DNA of 64,000 nucleotides from JAJYIW01 sp963781665 (GCA_963781665.1 CAWAGA010000002.1:930001-994000); one strand, 5' to 3'; counted from the stretch's first letter, positions 8,471 through 17,820 are shown. Translations and numbers: made by a program. The notes: generated by a model from the letters alone, not told the origin.

Positions 8471-9493
8471 TTATTCTATATTTACTCTATCGAATAATAA
8501 ATGTTTTGTTACACTCTTAATTAGTGTAAATGAACGAGATGGAGAAAGTCTCAAAGCTAACAGAATAGGCCACAAAGAATAAATGCTTTTTTTAGATTTT
8601 TTTACTAGATTAATTAACCTTAAAAAAGCGTCATTTACTATAAACGCCTTTTCTTTATCACTCACAATAATTTTCATTAGGTATTTTTGTGTAAGTTTAT
8701 AGATTAGCGAAGCATTGCCTAATATCTCTTTATTAACTAATTTCTGTGGAAACCAAAATCCTTTCACAAGATTAATAGGAATTGGATTTTCGAGAATAGG
8801 AGTAATCATATTTTGCATAATCACAAATGATTTAGCGGTTTGGATTTCGATGTATTTTTGGCTCATGCTTAAATCATGAAGCCGATGTTGGAGTAGAATG
8901 TCATCAAGGTTTGCTAATTTAGTAATTTTACTTAATTCTACCCATAAACCATAATCCTCAGCATCAACCATATCATTCGAATAACCGTTTACTAAATCCA
9001 ATAGATAATGTCGCATCATTACAGTCGGGTGAGCGATTGGGCAATAGAAATACATGCTCCAATAAATCAAGGAATGCGTTTTAACGAAAATATGTGAATC
9101 AATAATTTGATTTTTTTCATCAATTTCTTGAATACCACAACCTAAAACACCGATTTCGGGGTGTTCATCTAAATATTCCACTTGCTTTTCAAATCTATAA
9201 GGAAAGCTGACATCATCAGCATCCATTCGTGCAATATACTTCCCATGAGCTAGAGATAGTCCATTATTCAAAGCTGTGATCAATCCAAGGTTTTTAGGAT
9301 GAGTCACAACTTGAATACGTGAATCTATATAATTAGCCAGAATGTTTGCTGTAGAATCTATTGAACCATCATTGATAATTAAGAATTCAAAATTGTTAAA
9401 AGATTGTGACAAAATACTTTCAATTGATTGCCTTAGGAAGCGTTCTCCATTGTAAACTGGCATTAGAACACTTATTTTTGGATTTGAATTCAC
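8471..9493 (-). CDS. Glycosyltransferase family 2
   Basis: A 340-residue GT-A glycosyltransferase beginning at a GTG codon, with AGAAGAG about 10 bases upstream. It shows KISVLMPVYNGERFL, the nucleotide-binding NDGSIDS (about 41-47, a variant of DGS-D), NLGLITALNNGL and the metal-binding ARMDADD (about 87-93), then a C-terminal helical region without clear membrane spans. It is the first glycosyltransferase gene after the exporter genes, separated from wzt by an AT-rich 238-bp gap. The family is clear; donor and acceptor are not. Confidence 0.85.
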   Translation of the reverse strand: MNSNPKISVLMPVYNGERFLRQSIESILSQSFNNFEFLIINDGSIDSTANILANYIDSRIQVVTHPKNLGLITALNNGLSLAHGKYIARMDADDVSFPYRFEKQVEYLDEHPEIGVLGCGIQEIDEKNQIIDSHIFVKTHSLIYWSMYFYCPIAHPTVMMRHYLLDLVNGYSNDMVDAEDYGLWVELSKITKLANLDDILLQHRLHDLSMSQKYIEIQTAKSFVIMQNMITPILENPIPINLVKGFWFPQKLVNKEILGNASLIYKLTQKYLMKIIVSDKEKAFIVNDAFLRLINLVKKSKKSIYSLWPILLALRLSPSRSFTLIKSVTKHLLFDRVNIE

Positions 9494-9731
9494 AATTTTA
9501 TCTCTTCTTTATGAAGTAAACCACGTACAATATTTCCCGCACCTTCATAATTTCAGGATATACATTAATAATATGAATTTTCATACAATTTCGTTTTCTA
9601 AAAACAAGAAATAAACAAAACGTTAATTCACATATTGATAATTACTTCTTTGAACAAAAAATAAAGGGATGATTATTTCTCGTAGTCTTTTACTCAGCCA
9701 TATCAATCTATCAAATTATTAATTGAATAAT
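9494..9731. other. AT-rich gap between wzt and the glycosyltransferases
   Basis: No convincing gene is visible on either strand. The stretch is strongly AT-rich with short A and T runs. It separates the export genes from the glycosyltransferases, so it may carry an internal promoter or be what remains after cassette exchange; no -35/-10 pair or long inverted repeat stands out. Confidence 0.4.
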
Positions 9732-10988
9732 CTATATTATCTCCCAACTTGGAAATAGATATATTAAACCAATTTTATTTATAGGATCCATTCCTTTTCT
9801 ATAAATATTCCCCTCGGAAATCGAGAAATTTAAATACCCGAAAACTGCATCAATATCCACAAATTCATCACCCAACCATATATCGATATTATATTGACCT
9901 TGTAATAATGGGAGATTCGTTAGTTTACACCGAATAATTGCGTTATTATAGTGTGTACGAGGATAAGTAAATCCAGTCATACGCATGTTTACATTAACTA
10001 TAGCTCCTTTTACAATGTCATTTATTACAATACCTAAAACCGGTTTGTATAAAAAAATATCTGTTGGTGCAGAAAATTTCACCTCAACAATGAGATTTGA
10101 ACCTAAGGGAAAGATATTCTTTTCGATTCCCGTGTCGTCTAGAATTCTTGTATCTGTTATAAATGGTTTTGCCCAAGAGGTTCTATAACTATTAATACTT
10201 TTTTTCTCATTGACATTTTTGTGTGAACTGTAAAAATGAATTACAGATTTAGTGTCGCCAAATTCTATCACTCGCCCGAATTGAAGAAATATAGATTTTG
10301 GGCATAAATTCAATATTGCTGACATATTATGACTAACAAATATAACAGTTCTTCCTTGATTTGCAACTTCTCCCATTTTTCCCAAACACTTATTTTGGAA
10401 TTCAGCATCACCCACCGCCAGGACTTCGTCCACCAGCAGGATCTCCGGTTCCAGGTGAGCTGCCACGGCAAACGCCAGGCGCATGTACATCCCACTGGAG
10501 TAGTGCTTGGCCGGGGTGTCGATAAATTTCTCGATCTCGGCAAAGTCGACGATCTCGTCGAACTTGCGCTGGATCTCTTTACGGCTCATGCCCAGGATGG
10601 CGCCGTTGAGGAAGATGTTCTCGCGCCCGGTCAGCTCGGAGTGAAAGCCGGTCCCAACCTCGAGCAGCGAGCCCACCCGCCCGCGCAGGTGCACTTCGCC
10701 TTCAGTCGGCTCGGTGATGCGCGCCAGGATCTTGAGCAGGGTGCTCTTGCCGGCCCCATTGCGCCCGATGATGCCCACCACCTCGCCCGGCTGGACTTCG
10801 AAGGAGACGTCCTTGAGGGCCCAGATGGTGGTCTGCTCGCTCCCTAAGGCGTTGCGGCTGAACAGGCGCTTGAAAGGTGCAGCAAAGGTGCTGGTGAGCG
10901 AGTCGCGCAGGCTCTTATAGCGGCCCTGGTACTGGCCAATCGTGTACTGCTTGCCCAGGTTTTCGACCCTGATAGCGTAGCTGCCCAT
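9732..10988 (-). CDS. Polysaccharide ABC exporter ATPase with C-terminal glycan-binding domain (Wzt-like)
   Basis: ATPase of an ABC-2 polysaccharide/O-antigen exporter. Residues 1-250 form the nucleotide-binding domain: Walker A GRNGAGKST (75-83), a YSSGMYMRLAFAVA signature (163-176), Walker B ILLVDEVLAVGD (183-194) and the switch His in VSHN (218-221). Residues about 265-418 form a beta-rich Wzt-type C-terminal domain, which in known systems binds the chain end and gives glycan specificity. The gene starts 2 bp after wzm, with AAGG upstream. Base composition jumps near 10,406 (residue about 195): 5' of this the gene is GC-rich, 3' it is AT-rich, suggesting a mosaic gene. Confidence 0.93.
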   Translation of the reverse strand: MGSYAIRVENLGKQYTIGQYQGRYKSLRDSLTSTFAAPFKRLFSRNALGSEQTTIWALKDVSFEVQPGEVVGIIGRNGAGKSTLLKILARITEPTEGEVHLRGRVGSLLEVGTGFHSELTGRENIFLNGAILGMSRKEIQRKFDEIVDFAEIEKFIDTPAKHYSSGMYMRLAFAVAAHLEPEILLVDEVLAVGDAEFQNKCLGKMGEVANQGRTVIFVSHNMSAILNLCPKSIFLQFGRVIEFGDTKSVIHFYSSHKNVNEKKSINSYRTSWAKPFITDTRILDDTGIEKNIFPLGSNLIVEVKFSAPTDIFLYKPVLGIVINDIVKGAIVNVNMRMTGFTYPRTHYNNAIIRCKLTNLPLLQGQYNIDIWLGDEFVDIDAVFGYLNFSISEGNIYRKGMDPINKIGLIYLFPSWEII

Positions 10989-10990
10989 GC

Positions 10991-11845
10991 CTAAACCTTA
11001 TCCGCAAACGAGCGTTCCATCCGCCGGAAATAAGCCAGGCCGGAAAAGAACAACAGGATGGCGATGACTACTGATACTGCGGTCATCAGGCTGGGTCCTG
11101 AGCCGCTGCCTAACAGCGCCCAGCGGAAGCCCTCGACCACCCCGGCCATCGGGTTCAGGCCGTAGAACGGGCGCAAGGCCGCCGGCACCAGGCTGCTGGG
11201 GTAGGCGATCGGGGTGGCAAACATCCACAGCTGGATCAGGAAGGTGATGGTGTAACGCACGTCGCGATATTCGACGTTGAGGGCCGAGAGCCACAGGCCG
11301 GCTCCCAGGGCGGTGACGATGGCCAGGATGATGAAGAGCGGCAGGGTCCAGATGGCGCCGGTGGGGGTGATGTGGTAGAAGACCATCATGCCCACCAAAA
11401 AGATGAAGGCGATTACGAAGTCGAGCAGCCCGCCCAGGGTGGCGGCGATGGGGATGACCACCCGGGGGAAGTAGACTTTTGTGATCAGGTTCTGGTTGGC
11501 CACCAGGCTGTTGCCAGATTCGGCCAAAGAATAGGCGAAGAGCTGCCAGGGTAACAAGGCGCAGAAGCTCCACACCGGGTAGGGCAGGCCGTCTGAAGGC
11601 ACCTTGGCCAAAGCGCCGAAGAAGATGCTGAAGACCACCATGGTGAAGAACGGCTGCAGCACCGCCCAGGCCGCCCCCAGCACGGTTTGCTTATAGCGCA
11701 CCGAGATATCGCGCCAGGCCAAAAAGAAGACCAGCTCGCGGTAGCGCCACAGATCGCCCAGGTTGAGGTTGACCCAGCCTTTGGAGGGGCGGATCACCAG
11801 CTCAGGGAGCAGCTCAGGTTCGGGGGTCGCGGCAGGAGAGGACAT
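10991..11845 (-). CDS. Polysaccharide ABC exporter permease (Wzm/TagG-like)
   Basis: ABC-2 type membrane permease that forms the export channel with the Wzt-like ATPase. I start it at ATG 11845 (about 284 aa) because the family N-terminus, with the amphipathic DLWRYRELVFFLAWRDI segment, follows shortly after; a frame reaching 11968 would add about 41 unconserved residues. RYKQTVLGAAWAVLQP leads into the first membrane span. About six membrane segments follow, including MVVFSIFFGAL, LLDFVIAFIFLVGMMVF and VVIAILLFFSGLAYF. The usual NPMAGVVEGFRWALLG segment near the C-terminus is present. No ribosome site is visible before 11845. It heads the minus-strand operon and is GC-rich, unlike the glycosyltransferases. 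Confidence 0.93.
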   Translation of the reverse strand: MSSPAATPEPELLPELVIRPSKGWVNLNLGDLWRYRELVFFLAWRDISVRYKQTVLGAAWAVLQPFFTMVVFSIFFGALAKVPSDGLPYPVWSFCALLPWQLFAYSLAESGNSLVANQNLITKVYFPRVVIPIAATLGGLLDFVIAFIFLVGMMVFYHITPTGAIWTLPLFIILAIVTALGAGLWLSALNVEYRDVRYTITFLIQLWMFATPIAYPSSLVPAALRPFYGLNPMAGVVEGFRWALLGSGSGPSLMTAVSVVIAILLFFSGLAYFRRMERSFADKV

Positions 11846-12389
11846 AGGAAGGTATAAGAGATAAGGATAGCCGTTAGAGGTCAGAAATTGAATGAAGATT
11901 GTAACAAGGGGTGCAGGATGTGCGCCAATCACCAGACATCGATAAACGGCAATGCGGCTGGTGATCAAAGCAATCTGGTTGAGAGGTGGTTCATTAAGCG
12001 ATTAAATTATACGCCATTTCGAGCCAGATTCAGTTTTCATTAATGTTAGCTGAGAGGCCGCGCCTGGTTGGGTTCTCGCCCGGGGTTGGCAGAAACTTAT
12101 CAATGAGGCAGGACTGTCATCCGCCCCTCAATCACCCAAATAAGTAGATCAGACCCAGGCGAGTACGGGTCAAGGCTCGCCAAATCAGGTCTATAATTAA
12201 CAGCAGTCTGCTCCATCCGCCGGTTATTTGAATCCCGGTCGCTGACATCCACCTGGGTGCTTACATCTTCTTCTAATGCCTGTTCTGATCCTTGCCGTCC
12301 TTGCCTTCGGCGCCTTTCTTCTGGGGCCCTGAAGTTTCCCATCTCAACCCTCACCCTCCCTACCCCCTTTTTCCACCGGAGGACCCAGC
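11846..12389. other. 544-bp divergent intergenic region
   Basis: This gap separates the minus-strand polysaccharide operon from the plus-strand genes. On the minus strand a TATAAT lies at 12006-12011, about 160 bases before the wzm start; no good -35 sits 17 bp upstream of it. On the plus strand a TATAAT lies at 12192-12197, again without a clear -35. A pyrimidine-rich tract runs from about 12,340 to 12,375. Reading frames across the gap look like chance frames. Confidence 0.4.
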
Positions 12390-12923
12390 ATGCCCAACTC
12401 ATCCATTCCCCTGTCGCGAATCTATGACGGCTGGGATGGCTACCAGACCAGCATCGTCCATGCCATCCAACCCCTCAGCAGTGAACAGCTGGCCTGGCGG
12501 CCGCGTCCCGGGCTGCGTTCGGTTGGCGAAGTGGCCAGCCACATCGCTGTCGGGCGGGTAGATTGGTTCGCCCGCATGCCCGCCCCCGGCAGCCGCGAGC
12601 TCGAGGCCGAGATCAAACAGCTCGCATCCGAAACCGCCTTCGCCAACGACAAGGAGGAGATCGTCCACTGGCTGGAGAAACCCTGGAACATGATCGCCGT
12701 CACCCTGGCCCAGTGGACGGCTGCGGACCTGGAACGGTCATATCGCCACCCCTATTCGGGCCAGGTCTTTCAGGTCTCTTTCCAATGGACCATCTGGCGC
12801 ATTTTGACCCACGACGTCCACCACGGCGGTGAGTTAGCGCTCATGCTGGGGATGCAGGGCATCGAAGTACCGGAGCTGGGCGACCTGTTCGGTCATCTCA
12901 CCTGGCCGCCGCTGGCGGCGTGA
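12390..12923 (+). CDS. DinB/YfiT-like metal-binding four-helix protein
   Basis: A 177-residue member of the DinB superfamily, whose members are four-helix bundles with a His-rich metal site; many are thiol-dependent transferases of unknown substrate. Visible features are LSSEQLAWRPRPG (29-41), the first metal His in VASHIAVGR (His51), and the paired His residues in THDVHHGGE near residues 138-146. The start is supported by GGAGG 8-10 bases before the ATG. It has its own upstream gap and no obvious functional link to the flanking polysaccharide genes. The substrate is unknown. Confidence 0.8.
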   Translation: MPNSSIPLSRIYDGWDGYQTSIVHAIQPLSSEQLAWRPRPGLRSVGEVASHIAVGRVDWFARMPAPGSRELEAEIKQLASETAFANDKEEIVHWLEKPWNMIAVTLAQWTAADLERSYRHPYSGQVFQVSFQWTIWRILTHDVHHGGELALMLGMQGIEVPELGDLFGHLTWPPLAA

Positions 12924-12989
12924 GGACCCGGCCGAAAAGCATTATAATGAACCTGCTGACCTCTGAATTCTGATTCTTGACGGCATTCT

Positions 12990-15161
12990 ATGAAACAACT
13001 CCTCCAATCGATGCGCAGCGGCGAAACAATCGTGGCCGAGGTGCCGGTGCCTACAGCCCGGGCCGGCATGGCTTTGGTTCGTACGGCGGCGTCTCTGGTC
13101 TCCTCCGGCACCGAGCGCATGCTGGTCGAATTCGCCGGGAAGAACCTGCTGGCCAAGGCCCAGGCTCGTCCTGATCTGGCTGCCCAGGTGATCGATAAAG
13201 CGCGCCGTGAAGGCCTCCTGACCACGCTCGAAGCGGCATTTAACCGCCTGGACCAACCCATGGCCCTGGGCTATTCTTCAGCCGGCACAATCGTCGAGAC
13301 CGGGGAAGGGTTGGAGGGGTTCCAGGTTGGCGACCGGGTTGCTTGTGGCGGGGGCGGGTATGCGGTCCACGCCGAATATGCCCTGGTTCCGTCCAATCTG
13401 ATGGCAAAACTACCAGACCAGGTCGATTTTGAGGCGGCAGCGTTCGCCACCCTCGGTTCAGTTGCCCTGCATGGCTTCCGCCTCTGCCAGGTGCAGGTGG
13501 GTGAACGGGTTGGCGTCATCGGCCTGGGTTTACTCGGCCAGCTGGCGGTTGAAATTGCCCGGGCAGCCGGGTGTGAAGTCTTCGGGGTCGATCTCGACCC
13601 CGGGCGGGTTGAATTAGCCCGCCAGTTCGGTGCTACCGCGGTGCTGCGCCCGCAGGCAGAAGAAAACGCCCTGGCTTTCAGCCGCGGTCGCGGCCTGGAC
13701 GCAGTGCTCATCTGCGCCGATACTGCCAGCAGCGACCCGGTTGAATTGGCCGGCGCGCTGGCCCGTGACCGCGCCCGTGTGGTTGCCACCGGGGCAGTCG
13801 GGCTGTCGCTTCCCCGCAAGGTTTATTATGAGAAAGAGCTCGACCTGGTGGTCTCCCGCTCTTACGGACCCGGCCGCTACGACCCGTCTTACGAAGCCCA
13901 GGGGCGCGACTACCCGGTTGGCTACGTGCGTTGGACCGAAGGCCGCAACCTGGAGGCATTTATCGACCTGCTGGCTTCCGGGCGGATCGACGTCAAGCCC
14001 CTCATCACCCATCGTTTTCCAATTGACGCCGCTCCTCAGGCCTACGACCTGATCGCCGGCCGCCAGGAAGAGCCATCTTTGGGCGTGCTGCTGACTTACC
14101 CGGGCCAACCCCTGACCGACCTCGGGGTAGCCCGCACCGTGACCGTTCCGGCGGCGGTATCCAAACACAAACTGGTGGATGGGCAGCTAAAATTAGGCGT
14201 CCTGGGAGCCGGGAATTATGCCTCGGCGGTCTTCTTGCCGGCTGTTCGCCGGGCCGGTGGGATCACTCCACTTGGCATCGCCTCTGCATCTGGTCTCAGT
14301 GCTCAACACGCGGCCAGCCGCTTCGGTTTCGCTTACGCCGCCAGCGCGGAGTCTCAGGTGCTGGACGACCCGGCAGTCCAGGTAATTGCTATCCTCACCC
14401 GCCACCAGGACCACTCCCGCCAGTTGCTTGCCGCCTTGAAAAATGGGAAGCACGTTTACTGCGAGAAACCACTGGCGATCACCCCCGCCCAGCTGGCAGA
14501 GGTTGAAGCCTGGGTGGTGTCATCCCGGGCCGCAGAGAACCAGTCCACACCCCTGTTTACGGTTGGTTTCAACCGGCGCTTTGCGCCGTTAGCCCTAAAG
14601 TTGAAAACGTTCATCGATCAGCGCAGCGGTCCGCTGTATGCCAGCTACCGGGTGAATGCCGGTTACCTGCCCGCCAATCACTGGCTGCACGATCCCAACC
14701 AGGGCGGCGGGCGTATCATCGGCGAAGGCTGCCATTTCATCGATTTCCTGACGTTCTTGACTGGCGCTCTGCCGGTGTCAGTCGCAGCCGAAACGCTCCC
14801 TGACGTGGGACTCTACTGCCAGGATAACGTCTTGCTGACCTTCACCTACCCGGATGGATCGGTCGGCACGGTGAGCTACCTGGCCAATGGCGACAAGGCC
14901 TTCAGCAAGGAACGGCTGGAGGTTTTCAGCAGCGGGCGGGTAGCCGTGCTGGATGATTTCCGCTCGCTCGAGCTGGTTCATGGCGGTCGTAGACAGGTGC
15001 TCCATTCCCGGTTGCGCCAGGACAAAGGCCACCAGTCTGCCTGGAAAGCCTTCCTGGCAGCAGTCAAGTCTGGTGGGCCGGCGCCAATACCGTATGAAGA
15101 ACTGATCGGGATTACGCGGATGACTTTCAAAGCCATAGAAGTCATCCAAGGCAGAAAATAA
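12990..15161 (+). CDS. Two-domain oxidoreductase: zinc-type MDR fused to Gfo/Idh/MocA
   Basis: A 723-residue fusion. Residues 1 to about 375 are a medium-chain dehydrogenase: SSGTERMLVEFAG, VGDRVACGGGGYAVHAEY, and the Rossmann VGVIGLGLLGQLAVEIA. Residues about 400-723 are a Gfo/Idh/MocA sugar dehydrogenase with LGVLGAGNYASAVFLPA and the catalytic-site HVYCEKPLAI. The catalytic zinc Cys of classical alcohol dehydrogenases is replaced by the SSGTE turn. Such fusions are typical of polysaccharide loci and often sit beside heparinase-like genes, as here. A TATAAT at 12943-12948 lies 41 bases upstream of the ATG. Probable role: a redox step on a sugar or nucleotide sugar; the exact reaction is unknown. 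Confidence 0.88.
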   Translation: MKQLLQSMRSGETIVAEVPVPTARAGMALVRTAASLVSSGTERMLVEFAGKNLLAKAQARPDLAAQVIDKARREGLLTTLEAAFNRLDQPMALGYSSAGTIVETGEGLEGFQVGDRVACGGGGYAVHAEYALVPSNLMAKLPDQVDFEAAAFATLGSVALHGFRLCQVQVGERVGVIGLGLLGQLAVEIARAAGCEVFGVDLDPGRVELARQFGATAVLRPQAEENALAFSRGRGLDAVLICADTASSDPVELAGALARDRARVVATGAVGLSLPRKVYYEKELDLVVSRSYGPGRYDPSYEAQGRDYPVGYVRWTEGRNLEAFIDLLASGRIDVKPLITHRFPIDAAPQAYDLIAGRQEEPSLGVLLTYPGQPLTDLGVARTVTVPAAVSKHKLVDGQLKLGVLGAGNYASAVFLPAVRRAGGITPLGIASASGLSAQHAASRFGFAYAASAESQVLDDPAVQVIAILTRHQDHSRQLLAALKNGKHVYCEKPLAITPAQLAEVEAWVVSSRAAENQSTPLFTVGFNRRFAPLALKLKTFIDQRSGPLYASYRVNAGYLPANHWLHDPNQGGGRIIGEGCHFIDFLTFLTGALPVSVAAETLPDVGLYCQDNVLLTFTYPDGSVGTVSYLANGDKAFSKERLEVFSSGRVAVLDDFRSLELVHGGRRQVLHSRLRQDKGHQSAWKAFLAAVKSGGPAPIPYEELIGITRMTFKAIEVIQGRK

Positions 15162-15286
15162 ACTCGAAATGAATATTGCTGAGCACTGATGGAATACCGG
15201 TAATAAACAGTTGGGATTCCCTGGTGTGCATGACGCTCACCTCATAGGCTCAATACCAGGTTGCAAATCTTGGATGCCTTTCTGGA

Positions 15287-17272
15287 ATGAATAAGATCTT
15301 CCTGACCCTGAAAGCCGTAAGGCAGCTTGGCCTGGCTCAGACCAGCCTGAACGCCCTGTACCGTTTTGGGCTGTGGAGCGGTCATTATCGCCGCAGTACA
15401 CCATCCCCTACTCCCGAAAGCGTCTCCGTTGATGCACCCCTGGAAATTGCGCCTGCCTTCGTAGCGGCCCTCTGCGACCTGTATCCCCTGGCGCCCGGTG
15501 AAGCCGCCCATCTCCTTGACCAGGCTGCTGAGATTTGCACTGGAAAGGTCAGGTTGTTTGGTGGCGATCCTGTCCCACTCGAGCTCGCCCCTGGCAGCTC
15601 ATCCGGCGCAGCCAGCCTGGCCCATTGGACAGAATACGAGCTGGGGCGGGTGCCATTGCAAAATGGAAAAGATGACACGGAAGATGTGAAGTTTACCTGG
15701 GAGCCGGCCCGGTTTTGCTGGGCCTACCCGCTTGCCAGGGCCTACACAATCGCCAGGAACGAAGACTATGCGCAGTTTTTTTGGCGATCTTACGAGCTTT
15801 TTCAATCCTCCAATCCCCCCTATTTCGGTCCCAACTGGCGCTCCGGGCAAGAAGTCGCCCTGCGACTGGCGGCTTTTATCTTTGCAGCCGGCGCTTTTTC
15901 ACCTTCAGCCCACAGCACCCCAGAGCGGATGCGGTCCATCGCCCAGGCAGTCGCAGACCACGCAAGGCGCATCCCGCTGACGCTGGTCTATGCCCGCTCG
16001 CAGAACAACAACCATCTATTGAGCGAAGCAGCCGGTCTATACACTGCCGGGTTAATGCTGCCTACCCATCCGCAGTCAGCCCAGTGGCGCACGCTGGGTT
16101 GGAAATGGTTCAACCAGGGTCTGCAATCTCAGATCGCCGGCGATGGCGGCTACGTCCAACACAGCACCAATTACCATCGCCTGGCGCTCCAGCTCGCACT
16201 CTGGGTTGCCGCACTAGAAAAACAAACCGGCGGCCAGTCTTTTCCGGCGGCTACGCTTGCCCGGCTTGAGGCTGCTGCCTGCTGGCTGCAGCGATTGGTT
16301 GACCCGCAGTCAGGTCGCGCCCCTAACCTGGGCGCCAACGACGGCGCCCACATTATGCCGCTCACCCCGGCGCCATATTATGATTACCGGCCTGTGGTAA
16401 AGGCGGCGATAAAAATATGGGCGCCTGAATATGGAGAACCTGAAGTTGAGCAGCAAGAACCAGGGGAGTTGACCCCGAATCTGGCTTCCGAAACTCAAAT
16501 CGAGATTAGAGGACCTCACAAATCTAAGTTCGACTACCGTTTCCCCGTTCTCGAATCCCAGGACCGGAATTCTCACCTCCGAGCCTTCTTCAATATCGCT
16601 TGTTACACCGCGCGGCCTTCGCACGCCGACCAGCTCCAGGTCGACATCTGGTGGAGCGGCATCAATCTGGCGCTAGACGCCGGCACATACCGCTATCACG
16701 CAGCCGCACCGTGGAATAATTCGCTGTCTACAACTGCGATCCACAACACTATGATGGTTGACAACCAGGAACAAATGACCCACGCCGGGCGCTTCCTCTG
16801 GCTAGATTGGGCGCAAGCCAGATTGGTCGGCAGGGAAGACGAGCCTCAACGCCTGGTTGCCAGCCACGACGGATACCTCCGCCTGGGCGTGACCCACCGG
16901 CGCAGCCTGGAATTGCTCTCTGCAGACAGCCTGGTCGTCCGGGACGACCTGCTGGCCGCTGGCTCGCCCGTGCCTTTCCGGCAGCACAGCGCCCGCCTTC
17001 ACTGGCTGCTGCCCGACCTGCCCTGGTCGCTGGAAGGCAAGGTTCTGACAATATCGACGTCGCGTGGGAAAGTCAGCCTGGAAATCAATGGGTGCAAGAA
17101 CCTCTCACTGGCGCGGGCCGGCGAACTGCTGACCGGACCAGGCCCGGTGCTGCCGGTCTCAGGTTGGCACTCACCCACTTACGGTCAAAAAGTGCCATCC
17201 CTGGCGTTGATCGCCACATCAGCCGGTGACCTGCCCTTAAGTATCAGCACTACCTGGCGTTTTGGTATTTGA
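15287..17272 (+). CDS. Heparinase II/III-like polysaccharide lyase
   Basis: A 661-residue protein with an alpha/alpha-toroid N-terminal half (about 100-370) and a beta-sandwich heparinase II/III domain (about 420-650). Likely catalytic landmarks are NNNHLLSEAAGLY (about 239-251), VQHSTNYHRLALQ (about 286-298), and the His in STTAIHNTMMVDNQ (about 480-493). No signal peptide is visible at the N-terminus, so it is probably cytoplasmic, as is common for relatives encoded in polysaccharide loci. It follows the two-domain oxidoreductase by 125 bp. It probably modifies or trims a uronic-acid-containing glycan or lipid-linked intermediate by beta-elimination; the substrate is not known. Confidence 0.83.
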   Translation: MNKIFLTLKAVRQLGLAQTSLNALYRFGLWSGHYRRSTPSPTPESVSVDAPLEIAPAFVAALCDLYPLAPGEAAHLLDQAAEICTGKVRLFGGDPVPLELAPGSSSGAASLAHWTEYELGRVPLQNGKDDTEDVKFTWEPARFCWAYPLARAYTIARNEDYAQFFWRSYELFQSSNPPYFGPNWRSGQEVALRLAAFIFAAGAFSPSAHSTPERMRSIAQAVADHARRIPLTLVYARSQNNNHLLSEAAGLYTAGLMLPTHPQSAQWRTLGWKWFNQGLQSQIAGDGGYVQHSTNYHRLALQLALWVAALEKQTGGQSFPAATLARLEAAACWLQRLVDPQSGRAPNLGANDGAHIMPLTPAPYYDYRPVVKAAIKIWAPEYGEPEVEQQEPGELTPNLASETQIEIRGPHKSKFDYRFPVLESQDRNSHLRAFFNIACYTARPSHADQLQVDIWWSGINLALDAGTYRYHAAAPWNNSLSTTAIHNTMMVDNQEQMTHAGRFLWLDWAQARLVGREDEPQRLVASHDGYLRLGVTHRRSLELLSADSLVVRDDLLAAGSPVPFRQHSARLHWLLPDLPWSLEGKVLTISTSRGKVSLEINGCKNLSLARAGELLTGPGPVLPVSGWHSPTYGQKVPSLALIATSAGDLPLSISTTWRFGI

Positions 17273-17387
17273 TGGAGCACCTCTCCTGCCCGGTTGCTGT
17301 CCGTACAATGTTCTAAGAACCTCGCTTCTCGATTTCCTGATGCCTGATTCCCCGGTTACGAAAATATAAATCCCCCGACTACAACCC

Positions 17388-17401
17388 AAATTGTGCAATT
17401 T
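17388..17401. promoter_or_regulatory. Palindrome upstream of the csp promoter
   Basis: AAATTG, two bases, CAATTT: a 14-bp perfect palindrome ending 13 bases upstream of the -35 box of the cold-shock gene promoter. Its position suits an activator or repressor site; the regulator is unknown and chance cannot be excluded. Confidence 0.4.
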
Positions 17402-17414
17402 ACCAGAATCATCC

Positions 17415-17443
17415 TTGACTCTCGTTTATGATTAAGATATACT
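17415..17443 (+). promoter_or_regulatory. Sigma70-type promoter of the cold-shock gene
   Basis: TTGACT at 17415-17420 and TATACT at 17438-17443 are separated by 17 bases, close to the ideal housekeeping promoter. Transcription would begin near 17450 and leave a leader of about 158 bases before the csp ATG, as is common for cold-shock mRNAs. This is the best -35/-10 pair seen in the window. Confidence 0.8.
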
Positions 17444-17497
17444 CATCTACAGTAGGATGCTGGCTCGCAGTTCTTGTTGGATGACGGTGAAACATTC

Positions 17498-17530
17498 AAA
17501 GACTCTCGGCACGGTCCGTAGAGTCTTTTT
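17498..17530 (+). terminator. Terminator-like hairpin inside the csp leader
   Basis: AAAGACTCT (17498-17506) pairs with AGAGTCTTT (17520-17528) and is followed by more T. Inside the loop CGG (17507-17509) can also pair with CCG (17516-17518). It lies downstream of the csp promoter and 78 bases upstream of the csp start codon, so it could be an attenuator, an RNA-thermosensor element or the end of a short leader RNA. Confidence 0.65.
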
Positions 17531-17607
17531 CGTTATGGCAATCCGATAGAACGCTGAGCTTCTCCGTATACCCAATTTTCTAGTTTGTAAGGTAAAGGAT
17601 ACAAAAA

Positions 17608-17820
17608 ATGTCAGATCAACGTTTCGTCGGTACGGTCAAGTGGTTCAACGGAACCAAAGGCTATGGCTTCCTCTCTCGTGAGGGGGGCGAGGATGTATTC
17701 GTGCACTACACCGCTATCAAAGCCCAGGGTTTCCGCAATCTGGTCGAAGGCCAGAAAGTAGAATTCTCCATCGAGAAAGGCCCCAAAGGGCTTCAAGCGG
17801 TTGACGTAACCACACTATAA
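17608..17820 (+). CDS. Cold-shock protein (CspA family)
   Basis: A 70-residue single cold-shock domain, an OB-fold protein that binds single-stranded RNA/DNA and loosens mRNA structure. Both nucleic-acid-binding motifs are intact: KGYGFLSREGG (RNP1-like, about 17-27) and DVFVHYTAI (RNP2-like, about 29-37). The opening TVKWFNGTKGYGF is canonical. AAAGGA lies about 8 bases upstream of the ATG. It is a single-gene unit with a strong promoter, a roughly 158-base leader carrying a terminator-like hairpin, and its own strong terminator, placed between the lyase gene and a glycosyltransferase. Its activity is probably controlled at the leader. Confidence 0.97.
   Translation: MSDQRFVGTVKWFNGTKGYGFLSREGGEDVFVHYTAIKAQGFRNLVEGQKVEFSIEKGPKGLQAVDVTTL

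Noticed and set aside
12100..12402. 100-codon minus-strand frame in the divergent gap
   Set aside because: Arg/Gln-rich, no motif, covers a pyrimidine tract; likely chance.
13614..14168. Long antisense frame inside the two-domain oxidoreductase
   Set aside because: Shadow of a GC-rich coding gene; the sense strand has clear domain motifs. The same applies to frames opposite wzt, glpK and the aldehyde dehydrogenase.
17498..17530. Terminator for the heparinase-like gene
   Set aside because: It lies downstream of the csp promoter, within the csp leader, so it most likely acts on the csp transcript, although it could stop both.
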